From PALSA-693 sp963834725 (GTDB lineage: Bacteria > Actinomycetota > Acidimicrobiia > Acidimicrobiales > Palsa-688), in contig CAWICN010000001.1 in the NCBI GenBank assembly GCA_963834725.1, positions 5,022,001 through 5,086,000 on the forward strand: a DNA stretch of 64,000 nt. Direction: 5' to 3'. Positions within the stretch are counted from its first letter, which is position 1. The number at the start of each line of letters is the position of its first letter. Below the pieces are notes generated by a model. The model was not told the origin of the DNA, made no database searches, and was given only the letters and a program-made list of their open reading frames with translations. A program made the translations under genes and the position numbers. Positions 17,633-28,112 of this stretch are shown in pieces.

Positions 17633-18046
17633 GTGATTCTCGCCCACCCGGTCCGCCAACACGCGCATCTACCCGCGAAAGACACCACCGACCTAGCGAA
17701 GCACTCGAGCAGTGCTCGGGTTGGCTGTACTCCCGCTCCGAGTGCCGGATCCCGGTTGCACGATGCGCCGTTTTGACATGGCACCGCGGCCTCGCCGACA
17801 AATGTTGGCAGCCCCTCGGCCAGACACGGCCGGGGCCGTCGCGCTCAGATTACGGGGCTAACGGCCAGGCTGAGAGCCACGTGTTAACGCTGTCATGCCA
17901 CGATCGGTCCCTCGTCAGCAAACCCTGCCTGCTCAACCCCACCGACGCCGCCGGACGAGATCAAACAGGGGCGTGGCAGGCCTGGTGAGCCACGACGGGT
18001 GGCCTGGATCGGCCGGGCGGCGTTGGCCCGAGCTAGCTTGGGGTTT
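17633..18046. other. Region between IS1182 and the giant regulator
   Basis: No supported gene. It should include the right end of the IS1182 element and the promoter of the regulator gene, neither of which I can place with confidence. Confidence 0.35.
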
Positions 18047-21000
18047 GTGCGGGTGGGGCTGCTGGGGCCGCTGTCGGTGATCGGCGACGATGGCGTCGAG
18101 GTGGTCATAGGAGCACCGAAGGAGCGTGCGGTGCTGGAGTTGCTGGGCCTGCGGGCTCCCGGGATGGTGACGATCGGTGAACTGGTCGCCGCCCTGTGGG
18201 GTGACAGCCCGCCCCGCTCGGCGACAAAGACCTTGCAGAACTACGTGGCGGTGCTGCGGCGGCTGCTGCCGGCCGGAGTTATCGAGACGGTTCCCGGCGG
18301 TTATCGGCTCCGGGTCGAGGCCGCCCAGGTGGACGCAGCATGTTTTGTGGGGCTGGTCGACCAGGGTCGCCGGGCCCTCGACCAGGCGGACACCGAGAGG
18401 GCAGTCGAGGCGCTGGGGGCGGCGTTGCGTTTGTGGCGGGGAGAGCCGCTGGTGGACCTGGCGGATCAGCCGACCGGCATGGCGGAGGCAGCCCGGCTGG
18501 TGGAGGTGCGCCGGGCCTGCGATGAGCTTCTCGTCGACGCCCGCATGGCCGCAGGTGAGCACGGATCTCTGATAGGCGATTTGGAGGCGGCGGTGGCCGC
18601 CGAGCCGCTGCGGGAGCGACGCTGGGCGCAACTGATGCTGGCCTTGTACCGCGGTGGCCGCCAGGCCGACGCTCTCCGCGCGTACCAGCGGTTGCGGACC
18701 CTCTTGGGCGACGAGCTGGGTATCGAACCCAGCAGTGACCTGCGGGCGCTAGAAGCGGGCATCCTCAACCAGGATCGGTCGCTGCAGGCACCGGCCGGGA
18801 CGACCGCTCCTGTGGTGAGCCGGGGCCGTGCGCCCGCTCCGGGCTTGCCTTCGGGGAACGTCACCTTCGTAGTCACCGATGTCGAGGGCTCCACCGGTTT
18901 GTTCCACCGCCTGGGGGACCGCTACCCGCCACTGTTGGAAGCACATCGGCGTCTGATACGAGCCGCGGTGTCTGCTCATGGGGGGTCGGAGGTCAACACC
19001 AGCGGGGACGGGTTGTTCCTGGCCTTTGGCGACGCCGCGGAGGCGGTGGGCGCCTGCGCGGACGCCCAGCACGCCCTGGTTGGCTATCCGTGGCCGACGG
19101 AAGGACAGCTGCGGGCGCGCATGGGGCTGCACACCGGGGTGGCTGTCCCGACCCCGGAGGGTGACTATACGGCCGTGGCCGTTCATTTGGCTGCCCGGCT
19201 GGCCGCGGCCGGTCATGGCGGGCAGATCCTGATGTCCTCCCAGACGGCGGCCCTTTTGCGCCACCTCCGGCCGGCGTCGTCGCTGGTGAACCGAGGAGTG
19301 TTCTTGCTGCCCGGGTTCGACGAGGCGGAGCAGATCTTCCAGTTGGTGGATCCAGACTTGCCCTCGTCGTTTCCGCCCTTGCTGGCTGCGCCGGTTATCG
19401 GCCACAACTTGCCGGATGTGCGCACCTCTTTTATCGGGCGCGAGAACGACCTCAAGTTGGTCAACGAGTTGCTTCGGACCGGTGGGCTGGTGACTCTGGT
19501 CGGGCCGGGCGGCGCTGGCAAAACCCGCCTGGCCATCGAGGCCGGCCGGCGGTCGCTCGACGAGTTCCCGGATGGGGTGTGGCTGGCCGACCTGGCGGTG
19601 CTGCGCGATCCGGCTCAGGTACTGACCGCGGTGGCCAAGGCCATGGGCCACCACGACCCGCTAGCCGAGACCGGCGGCCCCAGGCTGGTGCGGGACCGGC
19701 TGGCGGCGGCTATCGGCCGCCAGCACCTGCTGCTGGAGCTGGACAACTGCGAGCATGTGGCGAAGGCAGCCGCCGAGCTCGCCGCCGGCCTTTTGGGCAC
19801 CTGTCCGGGCCTGGTCGTTTTGGCTACCAGCCGCCAGTCGCTGGGCGTAGCCGGGGAGCGGCTGATCGAGGTCGGCTCCCTGGACCTGCCCGCCGGTGAC
19901 GCCGCGGCCGACGTGGCGGACTCGGCCGCGGGGTCGCTGTTCGTCGAGCGGGCCCAGGCCGTTCATCCGCGCTTCGAGCTCGACCCGTTCACCGCCGGCG
20001 GGGTAGCCGAGGTGTGCCGCCGCCTGGACGGGCTACCGCTGGCCATCGAGCTGGCCGCCGCCTGGGCTCGACTGTTGACGGCCGGCCAGATCGTCCAGCG
20101 GCTGGAAGAGACGCTTTCTCTACCAGCGGGCGGTCACGGCCGGGAGGAACGCCATCAGACCATGCGGGGGGCCCTGGTCTGGTCGTACGACCTGCTAACC
20201 GACGATGAACAAATGTTGTTCCGCCGGCTGTCCGTCTTTCGCAGCGGCTTCATCCTGGAGGCCGCCGCCGTGGTCGCCCCCGGCGCCAGCGACGACATCC
20301 TCAGAATCCTGGGCGGGCTGGTCGACAAATCCCTAGTGACCCCGGTCGACGGTCCCGGCGGCCAGCGGCGGTTCCGACTGCTCGAACCGGTCCGCCAGTT
20401 CGCCGCCGAACTCCTCCAGGCATCCGGGGAGCAAGACGACGCCGCCAGCCGGCACCGCGATCATCTGCTGTCTCGTCTGGCAACCCCCGGCTACGGCGCC
20501 CCAGGATCGGCGGCGTTCGAGCGATTGGGCGCCGAGGTGGACAATCTGCGAGCGGTGATCGAGTACTCGCTGCGAGCCTCGGAGCCCGAAGCGGCCATCC
20601 GCCTGACCCTGGCCTACGGGGCGTGGTGGGAGCACCTGGGACTGGTCGACGAGTCACTGGACCGGCTTGAGGCGGCGCTAGGGGCCGCCGATGCGAACCG
20701 GATGCCCCTTACCCTTCTGGCCACCGCCCTGAATCAGGCGTCGACATGGTCGACCTACGTGGGTCGCCTTGACGGCGCGGCAGCTTTCGTGGACCGGCTC
20801 GCCGAGCTACGCGACCAACACCCGGACAACCTCGTCGTGCGGGGTGCGTGGAGTTCGCCCGCGGCGTTACCGAACTGGTTTCGGGCTGGCGGTGACCGCT
20901 TGCAAGGAAACCAGCTGATGCGTCAAGCCCAAGATGCGGCTGAGGCCAGGGGCCACACCACAAATGCAGCGTACGCCGCCGTGAACATCGTATGCGCTTA

Positions 21001-21616
21001 CATCGACTGGGACGCCGCGTTCGACCCCGGCCTCGGCCGGGCCACCAGGGACTGCACACGGCTGGCCGAGAGCGCAGGTTTTTTGAACATGGTGGTCTTG
21101 ATGCGCCTCCTCGATGGCCTCATCCAGATGATGGGTGGATCTCTCGACGCCTACCCGTCGTGTGTCGACACCTATGCTGAACTGGACGTCCTCGACCGCG
21201 GCTGGCTGGCCGAATGGGGCGGAATGTATCTCGGGGTGGCCGCCGAGCTGGTCGGCGACCATCCCGCGGCCGCCGCCCAGGCCCTCCGCTTCGTGCGCTT
21301 CTGCCGCCGTTCGGGCGTCAAAATGAGGCTTACCTTCGGGGTTCGCGCCGCCGCCCGACTCTCCGCCACGGCCGGGTACCCAGAGCAGTCGCTGCGCCTG
21401 TGGGGTGGCGCCGAGCGCATCGAGGCTGTCACCGGCCTGTGCTACCTGCCCCTCATGCAACGACTCGACCGCCCACTCCGCCAGCATTGCACCGATACCC
21501 TCGGACCCGACGCCACTCGCTTGCTCGCCGAAGCCGCATCCTGGTCGGTACCCAAAATCTCCCAAGCAGCCCAAGAAGCACTCCTTACACTCCGAGGGCA
21601 CTACGACAGGCCGTGA
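18047..21616 (+). CDS. AfsR/SARP-like regulator fused to class III cyclase, NB-ARC ATPase and TPR-like domains
   Basis: A 1,189-residue multidomain signalling protein. Residues 1-95 form an OmpR-type winged helix (GAPKERAVLELLGLRAPG) and about 100-245 the BTAD domain, as in SARP activators. A class III adenylate/guanylate cyclase domain follows (VTDVEGST with metal Asp near 277, SGDGLFLAF with the second Asp near 319). Then comes an NB-ARC/STAND ATPase (GPGGAGKTR near 486, LLLELDNCEH, GLPLAIELAAA) and a helical repeat C-terminus to the end. GTG 18047 is chosen because the family starts MRVGLLGPLSV. The lysine usual before GDG is asparagine here. The C-terminal 900 residues are paralogous to the protein at 38006. 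Target genes are unknown. Confidence 0.9.
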   Translation: MRVGLLGPLSVIGDDGVEVVIGAPKERAVLELLGLRAPGMVTIGELVAALWGDSPPRSATKTLQNYVAVLRRLLPAGVIETVPGGYRLRVEAAQVDAACFVGLVDQGRRALDQADTERAVEALGAALRLWRGEPLVDLADQPTGMAEAARLVEVRRACDELLVDARMAAGEHGSLIGDLEAAVAAEPLRERRWAQLMLALYRGGRQADALRAYQRLRTLLGDELGIEPSSDLRALEAGILNQDRSLQAPAGTTAPVVSRGRAPAPGLPSGNVTFVVTDVEGSTGLFHRLGDRYPPLLEAHRRLIRAAVSAHGGSEVNTSGDGLFLAFGDAAEAVGACADAQHALVGYPWPTEGQLRARMGLHTGVAVPTPEGDYTAVAVHLAARLAAAGHGGQILMSSQTAALLRHLRPASSLVNRGVFLLPGFDEAEQIFQLVDPDLPSSFPPLLAAPVIGHNLPDVRTSFIGRENDLKLVNELLRTGGLVTLVGPGGAGKTRLAIEAGRRSLDEFPDGVWLADLAVLRDPAQVLTAVAKAMGHHDPLAETGGPRLVRDRLAAAIGRQHLLLELDNCEHVAKAAAELAAGLLGTCPGLVVLATSRQSLGVAGERLIEVGSLDLPAGDAAADVADSAAGSLFVERAQAVHPRFELDPFTAGGVAEVCRRLDGLPLAIELAAAWARLLTAGQIVQRLEETLSLPAGGHGREERHQTMRGALVWSYDLLTDDEQMLFRRLSVFRSGFILEAAAVVAPGASDDILRILGGLVDKSLVTPVDGPGGQRRFRLLEPVRQFAAELLQASGEQDDAASRHRDHLLSRLATPGYGAPGSAAFERLGAEVDNLRAVIEYSLRASEPEAAIRLTLAYGAWWEHLGLVDESLDRLEAALGAADANRMPLTLLATALNQASTWSTYVGRLDGAAAFVDRLAELRDQHPDNLVVRGAWSSPAALPNWFRAGGDRLQGNQLMRQAQDAAEARGHTTNAAYAAVNIVCAYIDWDAAFDPGLGRATRDCTRLAESAGFLNMVVLMRLLDGLIQMMGGSLDAYPSCVDTYAELDVLDRGWLAEWGGMYLGVAAELVGDHPAAAAQALRFVRFCRRSGVKMRLTFGVRAAARLSATAGYPEQSLRLWGGAERIEAVTGLCYLPLMQRLDRPLRQHCTDTLGPDATRLLAEAASWSVPKISQAAQEALLTLRGHYDRP

Positions 21617-21757
21617 CCGAACGGCATGCATGTGGCCGGGCCCGAGAAAGAGCATCTCAGCCTGTGATCCATCGCTGTATCGCTCCACAGGCTGATCCCG
21701 TCGCTGACGGCGCGGCCACGTCGGCCGTCGGGTGATCCGCTATGCGAAGATATGCCT

Positions 21758-22645
21758 CTAGTCCAGCAACGCCGGTGCCAAACGCTCAAGGCTGGCGGAC
21801 GTCATCGGTATCACGGTGGCCGCGATGATGCCCATCTCGGCCAATCGCTGGAGGTTCTCCGCCACCTGATTGGCCTCTCCGACAAGACCCTCGAGGAGCC
21901 CCCCGGCCAGCGTGGACTGTACCGGACCGATCTCGGACTCGGGCCCGACGGCCACGAACACGGTAGCCGAGATCGGGGCCTGTGGGTTGACCTCCCGAAC
22001 CAGCTCGGCGGCTCGCCGCAGATCCTTCTCGGTGAAACGGCCCAGAGCGGTGAGATCCATACGACGTCCCCGGAGAGGGTTACCGGGTCCGGGCAGCGCC
22101 AGCTCCACCCGATCGACAAGGGGCGCGACATGACGGATCGTCCAGTCCCCAGCCACCGCCACGGCCAACGGCGGCGTCGGCTCCGCCTTGGGACCGAGAG
22201 CCGGGGCGTCGATGTCGTAAAACTCGCCCTCGAAGCGGCACGGTCGAGCCTGCAACAGCTCCCGGATGATCAGCACGGCCTCGCGGAAGCGACGGGCCCG
22301 ATGAGCGGGAGACGGGCAGCCAATCCCGAGAGCCCGCAGCTCGATGGCGTCCCACCCCGCCCCCAGACCGGCGACATAACGGCCATCGCTGGCATGCGCC
22401 AGGCTCAGCGAGGCGTGGGCGAACTCCACCGGCGAACGCACCAGGTTGTTGGCGAACGCCGGAGAGACCCGAACCGTCGAGGTCGAGGTAGCCATACGGG
22501 TAAGCGATACGAACAGATTCGGGCAGGCAATTTGTTCGACCCACAGGTGGTCGGCCATCGACAGTGCCGACCAGCCCTCGGTCTCCCGCTGGGCCGCCCA
22601 CAGGCCCGGGTCAACCAACCCGGGCCACTGAGCGCTATATTCCAT
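21758..22645 (-). CDS. LLM class, probably F420-dependent, oxidoreductase
   Basis: A 295-residue TIM-barrel luciferase-like protein: ADHLWVEQIACPN, TVRVSPAFANNLVRSP and DGRYVAGLGAGWDAIE are typical of the F420-dependent branch, which moves hydride between substrate and coenzyme F420. ATG 22645 is preceded by GGGAGGATC at a good distance; the open frame extends 33 codons upstream without conservation. It is convergent with the regulator gene. Two deazaflavin-type nitroreductases elsewhere in the window support F420 use by this organism. Confidence 0.85.
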   Translation of the reverse strand: MEYSAQWPGLVDPGLWAAQRETEGWSALSMADHLWVEQIACPNLFVSLTRMATSTSTVRVSPAFANNLVRSPVEFAHASLSLAHASDGRYVAGLGAGWDAIELRALGIGCPSPAHRARRFREAVLIIRELLQARPCRFEGEFYDIDAPALGPKAEPTPPLAVAVAGDWTIRHVAPLVDRVELALPGPGNPLRGRRMDLTALGRFTEKDLRRAAELVREVNPQAPISATVFVAVGPESEIGPVQSTLAGGLLEGLVGEANQVAENLQRLAEMGIIAATVIPMTSASLERLAPALLD

Positions 22646-23164
22646 GAGCGATCCTCCCTGTCGGCCCGAACTCGCTGAGCGCGCCGTCCGCCATTCTTCT
22701 GGTGTCGTCAGCGGGATACTTCCCCCCGGGACCGCGGTTGTCATGATATGAGTCCAGGCTCAGACGGCTCACTCGTTGGCGACCGCGAGCACGAATAACC
22801 CATTGCAGCCCCTTCTCTTACGGGCGAGCCCGGCGACCGCCTCCCGCCGCCCGGTCGGCCGAGAATACCACCGAGAGTTTGAGCACCCAGCTACCCAAGG
22901 TCAGAGTGAGCGCCCTTTGTTACGAAAGGCGGCGCTCCTGTAGCAACAAGAACGCGTACAGAATGTCCACTCGATAATCGAAGCCAGAAGCGAGCAGCGG
23001 AAGCGCATAGCGGCACATCAGTCAGCGCGTGCGCGTTTTGTCTCCGTCGCTGTCGTTGTTCTCCCCGCCCGGCTGCCCGCTGTCTCGGGTAGCTCTGTCG
23101 AAACTCTCTACTGGCCGTTTTGCGGGCAAGCGGGTTGCCGACTTACCGGCGGGACCCTTGGTCC
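22646..23164. other. Intergenic region with two divergent starts
   Basis: No gene seen. It must hold promoters for the oxidoreductase (leftward) and for the cyclase/NB-ARC gene (rightward). Confidence 0.35.
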
Positions 23165-25820
23165 GTGTCAACGGTGACGTTCCTTTTCACTGACGTGGAG
23201 GGGTCGACGAGGCTGTGGAGCGTCCATGGGGATGCGATGCGCCAGGCCTTGGACCGTCATGACACCCTGATCCGGGAGTCGGTGGAGAAGGCCGGCGGGC
23301 GGGTTTTCAAGCATACCGGGGACGGCCTATGCGCTGAGTTCGCTTCCACGATTCACGCTGTCGTCGCTGCGGCGTCGGCCCAGCGGACGCTGGCGTCGAC
23401 GGACTGGAGCCCGGTGGACTCGGTCAAGGCTCGAATGGCCGTGCATGTCGGTGAGGCCGAGCGGCGGGGCGATGACTGGTCGGGGCTGGCGCTCAGCCGG
23501 ACGGCGCGCTTGATGGGGGTGGGCCATGGCGGTCAGATCCTTCTGTCGGGGGCCGCCCATGGTGTCGTGGATTCCGACCTTGGGGCTGACCTCGACGCGA
23601 CCGACCTCGGACTGCGTCGCGTCCGCGACCTGGCACAACCGGAGCACGTGTGGCAGCTCAGGGGGCCTGGCCTGGAACGCAGCTTTCCTTCGTTGCGCTC
23701 CTTCGACGGTCGCTGGGGCCGGTTGCCGCCGCAGCCCACTTCGTTTATCGGTCGCCGGACCGAGCTCAGCGAGGTTGCCGCGGCGCTGCGGGATCACCGC
23801 TTGGTCACGGTGGTAGGGCCGGGCGGGGTGGGCAAGTCGCGGCTGGCCGTCCAGATCGGTTTGGAATCGGTGGACATCTTCCCGGATGGAGTGTGGATGT
23901 GCGAGCTTGCCGCGCTTGATACTGCCGCCGGGTTGGACGCGGCCGTTCTGTCGGCGCTCGGGCTGCAGGCGACAGCCGTGATGGACCTCCGAGCGCACCT
24001 CCTTGAGGTGGTGTCGACCAGGCGAGCGCTGCTCCTGGTGGACAACTGCGAACATCTCCTCGGCGAGGTGGCTGATCTCCTCCTGGCCGGCATGGCCGCG
24101 CTCCGCGCATTTCCGTGCTCGCGACGAGCCGAGGGCCACTCCATCTGCCCGCGGAGAAGGTGATGACGCTACGACCGCTGGAGGCGGTCGAAGAGGCGGT
24201 GCCACTCTTCGTCGACCGGGCCAGGAGCTTGCGTTTGTCCTTCGATCTCGACGCCGAGAGCCGCTCGGCGGTCACGCAGATCTGCCAGCAGCTCGACGGG
24301 CTGCCCCTGGCCATTGAGCTGGCCGCCGCTCGGACGATCGCCATGTCGCCGCAAGAGATTGCCCGCCGCCTCGACCAGCGGTTCCGCCTGTTGGCCGAGC
24401 GCTCTTCTGGAACCCCGCCAGCCGGCATGGATCCCTACGTCGACTGGTGCAGTGGAGCTACGACCTTCTCGATCCGCCGACCCAACTGTTCTTCGCGCGG
24501 CTGTCGGTCTTCTCGGGCGCCTTCGACGTTGCTGCGGCAAGCGAGGTCTGTGAGCTCGACGACGAGCTGACCACCCTCGACCTGCTCACCGAGCTGGTCG
24601 ACAAGTCCCTGGTGACGGCCAACCCCGTCGGGTCGCGGACGAGTTACCGCCTGCTCGAAACTATGCGGCAGTACGCCGCGGCCCAGCTCAGCGACGACGA
24701 CACACACCGACTGCGGCGACAGCACAGCGCCTATTACGCCGATTTCTGCGAACGGTCCTGGCACGGCATCCGGGGCGACAGCTCCCAGCAATGGTTCGAT
24801 CACATCGATGACGAGTTCACCAACATCCGGGCGGCCAGCGAGAGAGCTCTCGGCGAAAGCGATGTCGACACCGCCATTCAAATCGTGGGCGGGATTTTCA
24901 TTTACAACCACAGCCGTCGGCTGCCGGAGGTCTGGGGATGGCTCCACCGAGCCCTGGACCTTCCGGGCGCGGCCGAGCGGCGTCTCGGTCGTCACGCTCT
25001 CCTTCACCGGGCCGCCGCGAGCTGGATGACTGACGACGTGGCGGACGCCGAAGCCTCGGCCCATGAGGTGGTCCGAAACAGCGACAGAGCGGAGGATCCG
25101 CTTCTGCCGCTGGCTCTGTACCTTCTGAGCGGACCTTGCTGGGCGCTCGGCCGTCTCCATGAGGGCCTGAGTCTCTGCCGCCGAGCCCTGGAGCTTGCTC
25201 AAGCGCGGGGACCTGACTTCCACTACGACGCCGGCGAGGCGATGTGGAACTTATCGACCCTTGCCGTTGCGCTCGGCTCGCCCGATCCGCAGATGGCCCG
25301 CCAGCTTCTCGATCTCGGCCGCCGCACGGGCCACTCCCGCACCTTCGCGTCAGGCCTCATGCAGGTCGGCATCACCGAAGCCGACACCTCCAAAGCCATC
25401 TCCCTGCTCGCCGACGCCCGCGACCTGACCGCCCGCTCCCGCGACACATACAAGCATGCCACCGCCTGGCTGACCGTCATTCAGGCAACCGAGGACCCAC
25501 GGGCGGTGATCGAGGCGATCCCGCAGATACTCGACGAAGCCCGGGCAACCGGCCAGCACATCATCCTGCGGCAGTGGGCTCGAGACGTCATGGACCCGCT
25601 CGCAACTCTGGGCCGGTTCGACGCCGTACCGGTCCTTGACGCGGTCACCTCCGCCAACTGCATCCGGCCGGCGCGTGCTACCGAGGCCGTCGCCCGAGCC
25701 CGAGACCATTTCGGCTACGACGAATACAAACGCCGTAAGGACGAGGCAGCGACCAAGTCAACGCCGGAGATCGAACAGTACCTTCTCGAGGTGTCTGCGG
25801 AACTCCGGCGCGCCGGATGA
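23165..25820 (+). pseudogene. Class III cyclase/NB-ARC ATPase/TPR-like protein, two frameshifts (copy A)
   Basis: From GTG 23165 the protein starts STVTFLFTDVEGSTRLWS, a cyclase domain with both metal aspartates and the substrate-type lysine before GDG (FKHTGDGLCAEF). The NB-ARC part has VVGPGGVGKSR, LLLVDNCEHLL and GLPLAIELAAA, then helical repeats to 25820. Compared with the inverted paralogue at 45196-47854, this copy lacks one base near 24095-24110 and has two extra bases near 24410-24425, so it is read in three frames. If these are real, only a cyclase plus partial ATPase is made (stop at 24163). If they are consensus errors, it is an intact protein of about 885 residues. Confidence 0.85.
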
Positions 25821-26277
25821 CCACCCCATGACAGATGAGCGACACCTTGTCTGTTCGTCGGCTCCGCCCCTGTATTTCAGGCATGAGGTGAGCACTTAGT
25901 TAGCTCAAGGACGTCGACGGTGAATGGCGGCTCGCGGCGATGTCAAAATAGACTCTTTGGCGCGGAATCTTCGCAGAGGCGCCGCCGACGCAGCGGCCAG
26001 CGCCCTCCGCGGCTCAGCTCCGCTGGATCGCGTAGTCGTCGGCTGGGCGGGTCAGACCATCTCGGCCAAGCGGGAGTCTGGTCAGAAGACGACCCCGGAA
26101 GATAGATAACCGCGTGCCCGAATATCACGTCCTGCAGACGCCTCTGCGCGCCAGATCGGCATTTCGCGCGCTTGAAAAGGCTAGTACTGTCCAGGTACTG
26201 ATAGGGATCGCCGGTCACCCGCAAGCCGCGTAGACGTTTTCGGCGCAGACCAGACCCGCCTCTGGCAGGATGACGGC
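25821..26277. other. Gene-poor stretch
   Basis: A 61-codon open frame at 25924-26109 (starting MAARGDVKIDSLARN) has weak coding character and no known family. Otherwise nothing. Confidence 0.3.
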
Positions 26278-27024
26278 GTGGTGGCAACCCCGATGCTCGT
26301 GTCCGCCGCGTCGGTGCTGCCCCAAGGCCAAGAGTGGGCGTTCGAAGTGAAGTGGGACGGCATGCGCGCCCAGCTCGCTGTGGACCCGGCCGTCCGGGTC
26401 CTCAGGCGCCACGGCCACGACCACACTGCTGCCTTCCCCGAGTTGGCCTCCCTCGCGACGCTCGCCCGGCGGGCGAGGGTTGTTCTCGTCGGCGAGCTGG
26501 TCTGTCGCGACCGTGCCAGCGGACGGCCTTCCTTCGAGCGGCTGATGGCCAGGACCCAGTCGAGACTGCCCGCTGCAGCCGCCCGGGCGGCGCCGGTCAC
26601 GTTCATGGCCTTCGACGTGCTTGCCTTGGACGGGGTCGACGTGTGCGGCCGGCCCTGGGTCGAGCGCCGGCAGTTCCTGCACGAACTCCGCGAGAGTGCG
26701 CCCGACGTTGGCTGGCGGGTCAACACAGCCTTCGTCGACGGTCCCGGCCTCCTCGCCGCTACTGCCGATATGGGCCTGGAAGGGGTTGTCGCCGAGCGGG
26801 CCACGTCCCGCTACTGGCCGGGTCGGCGCACCGCCTACTGCCGGACTATGTGCAGAGAGGCTTTCGGGTGTCATCGAAGTCGGCGACGGGTGAGCATCCA
26901 GCTTGTCCGCACCCGCAAACTGATCGCCACCGCCGACAGCGCCGGGAACGTACGCATGGTGGAAATGAACCGCCGGGTCGAACAGAACCTCAGCCTGATC
27001 ATCGATACCATCCATCGCCGCTAA
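26278..27024 (+). CDS. Truncated ATP-dependent DNA ligase fused to the tail of a Tn554-type recombinase
   Basis: Residues 1-185 are the nucleotidyltransferase half of a LigD/LigC-like ATP-dependent ligase: the adenylated lysine is in FEVKWDGMRAQL, followed by VGELVCRD, VTFMAFDVLALDG and GLEGVVAERATSRYWPGRR. The ligase sequence stops near nucleotide 26840, where an OB domain should follow. The last 45 residues (GNVRMVEMNRRVEQNLSLII) instead resemble the C-terminal tail of Tn554-family tyrosine recombinases. The frame is therefore a deletion or insertion junction, and ligase activity is unlikely. Starts at GTG 26278. Confidence 0.65.
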   Translation: MVATPMLVSAASVLPQGQEWAFEVKWDGMRAQLAVDPAVRVLRRHGHDHTAAFPELASLATLARRARVVLVGELVCRDRASGRPSFERLMARTQSRLPAAAARAAPVTFMAFDVLALDGVDVCGRPWVERRQFLHELRESAPDVGWRVNTAFVDGPGLLAATADMGLEGVVAERATSRYWPGRRTAYCRTMCREAFGCHRSRRRVSIQLVRTRKLIATADSAGNVRMVEMNRRVEQNLSLIIDTIHRR

Positions 27025-27037
27025 GGAACAGTCGCCG

Positions 27038-27433
27038 ATGAGCAGAGCTGACAACACTCGGTTCCTCCTCCAAGCTGCCCGTCGGCGATCCGGGGACGCC
27101 CGGAAACGGACCATGCAAGCCATCGCCGACCTCGCCGCTGCCGGAGAGTCGGTCACCCCCACCACCGTGGCCCACAGGGCCGGCGTCTCACGCCAGTGGC
27201 TCTACACCTTTCCAGACGCACACCACGCCATCCGAGCTTCCTCTTCGGCTTCGCCGCCACCCGTGACAGCCAGCTCGGCTGCCAACCAGGCCTCCTGGCA
27301 GCGACGAGTCGAAGCGCTCAGCGACGAGAACCAGCGCCTCCGTCACAAGGTCAAAGAGCTAGAAGACCTCGTCGCAAGGCTCTACGGGTTGCGACGTTCC
27401 GAGCAGTGTGGGGCTGCCACTCCCCGAAGCTAA
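27038..27433 (+). CDS. DUF6262 family protein (TnpC-like accessory of Tn554-type elements)
   Basis: A 131-residue basic protein: a helical N-terminus (DARKRTMQAIADLAAAGESVTPTTVAHRAGVSRQWLYT in outline), an HTH-like segment, and a coiled coil at the end (RVEALSDENQRLRHKVKELEDLV). This arrangement matches DUF6262 proteins that follow the two tyrosine recombinases of Tn554-like transposons and stimulate their activity. Only the recombinase tail remains upstream, 13 bp away, so this is the right-hand remnant of such an element. Confidence 0.7.
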   Translation: MSRADNTRFLLQAARRRSGDARKRTMQAIADLAAAGESVTPTTVAHRAGVSRQWLYTFPDAHHAIRASSSASPPPVTASSAANQASWQRRVEALSDENQRLRHKVKELEDLVARLYGLRRSEQCGAATPRS

Positions 27434-28112
27434 CCCAGGGCCGCCTCCGAACTCCGGAACCGTCGATCTGCATGCTTTTGGCAGCCCTCGGTGGGGCTAG
27501 TGCGGGCGCCCAGATGTTCGGTCGCGCTCGCGGGGGGCGTGCACCGACTGCCTTGACGGTGTGTGAAGCGTCAAACCAAGGCGGCGTACCGGGATACTCG
27601 GAGATCGTGGATAGGGGACGTCTTGCGGCGCGGATGACAACTCACATCCGCGGCGCCTCTTCCGTCGACACCGGCTTCGAGGAGTTCCTAAAGCGCTGCT
27701 TCGACGGTCTGAGTCATCAAGTTCAAGGCGATTCAGCGGGCCTTCTTGGAGGCGCGGTCACGTCGCCGATGATGTCGCCCTCCTTGGAGCGGTCGAAGCT
27801 ACGCCCAAGGATGGGACAATGTCAGGGCACCTGCTCGGCGCCTCCGAGAGACTCGACTGGACCGGTCTAACGGTCGAGCGGGCTGATAACAACCGTTCCG
27901 GTGACCTCGCGGTCACGGTCGCACTCGAGCACATGACTTGTGAAGTCGAGGGCGAATCCGCCAGCCGTACTCTGCGGACCACGCAGGCCTACCGCGCCGC
28001 GAGAACGGCGAGTGGAGGTTGATCCTCCGCCACGCGAATCTCCTCAGCCCAGACGACGAGTCCCGGGAGCGCGAGCTCCAAGTGGGGTATCCTCGACACT
28101 CCTTCACTCGAC
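27434..28112. other. Gene-poor stretch downstream of the DUF6262 gene
   Basis: Open frames here lack coding bias. The first 110 bases contain one copy of a divergent repeat (27465-27544). The Tn554-type element's right end may lie here. Confidence 0.3.
27465..27544 (+). repeat. Divergent 80-bp direct repeat, copy 1
   Basis: Shares blocks GATCTGCATG, GCGCCCAGATG and CGGTCGCGCTCGCGG, in the same order and spacing, with 28925-29010. I estimate about 80% identity over the span. It is not part of any recognised gene. Confidence 0.6.
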
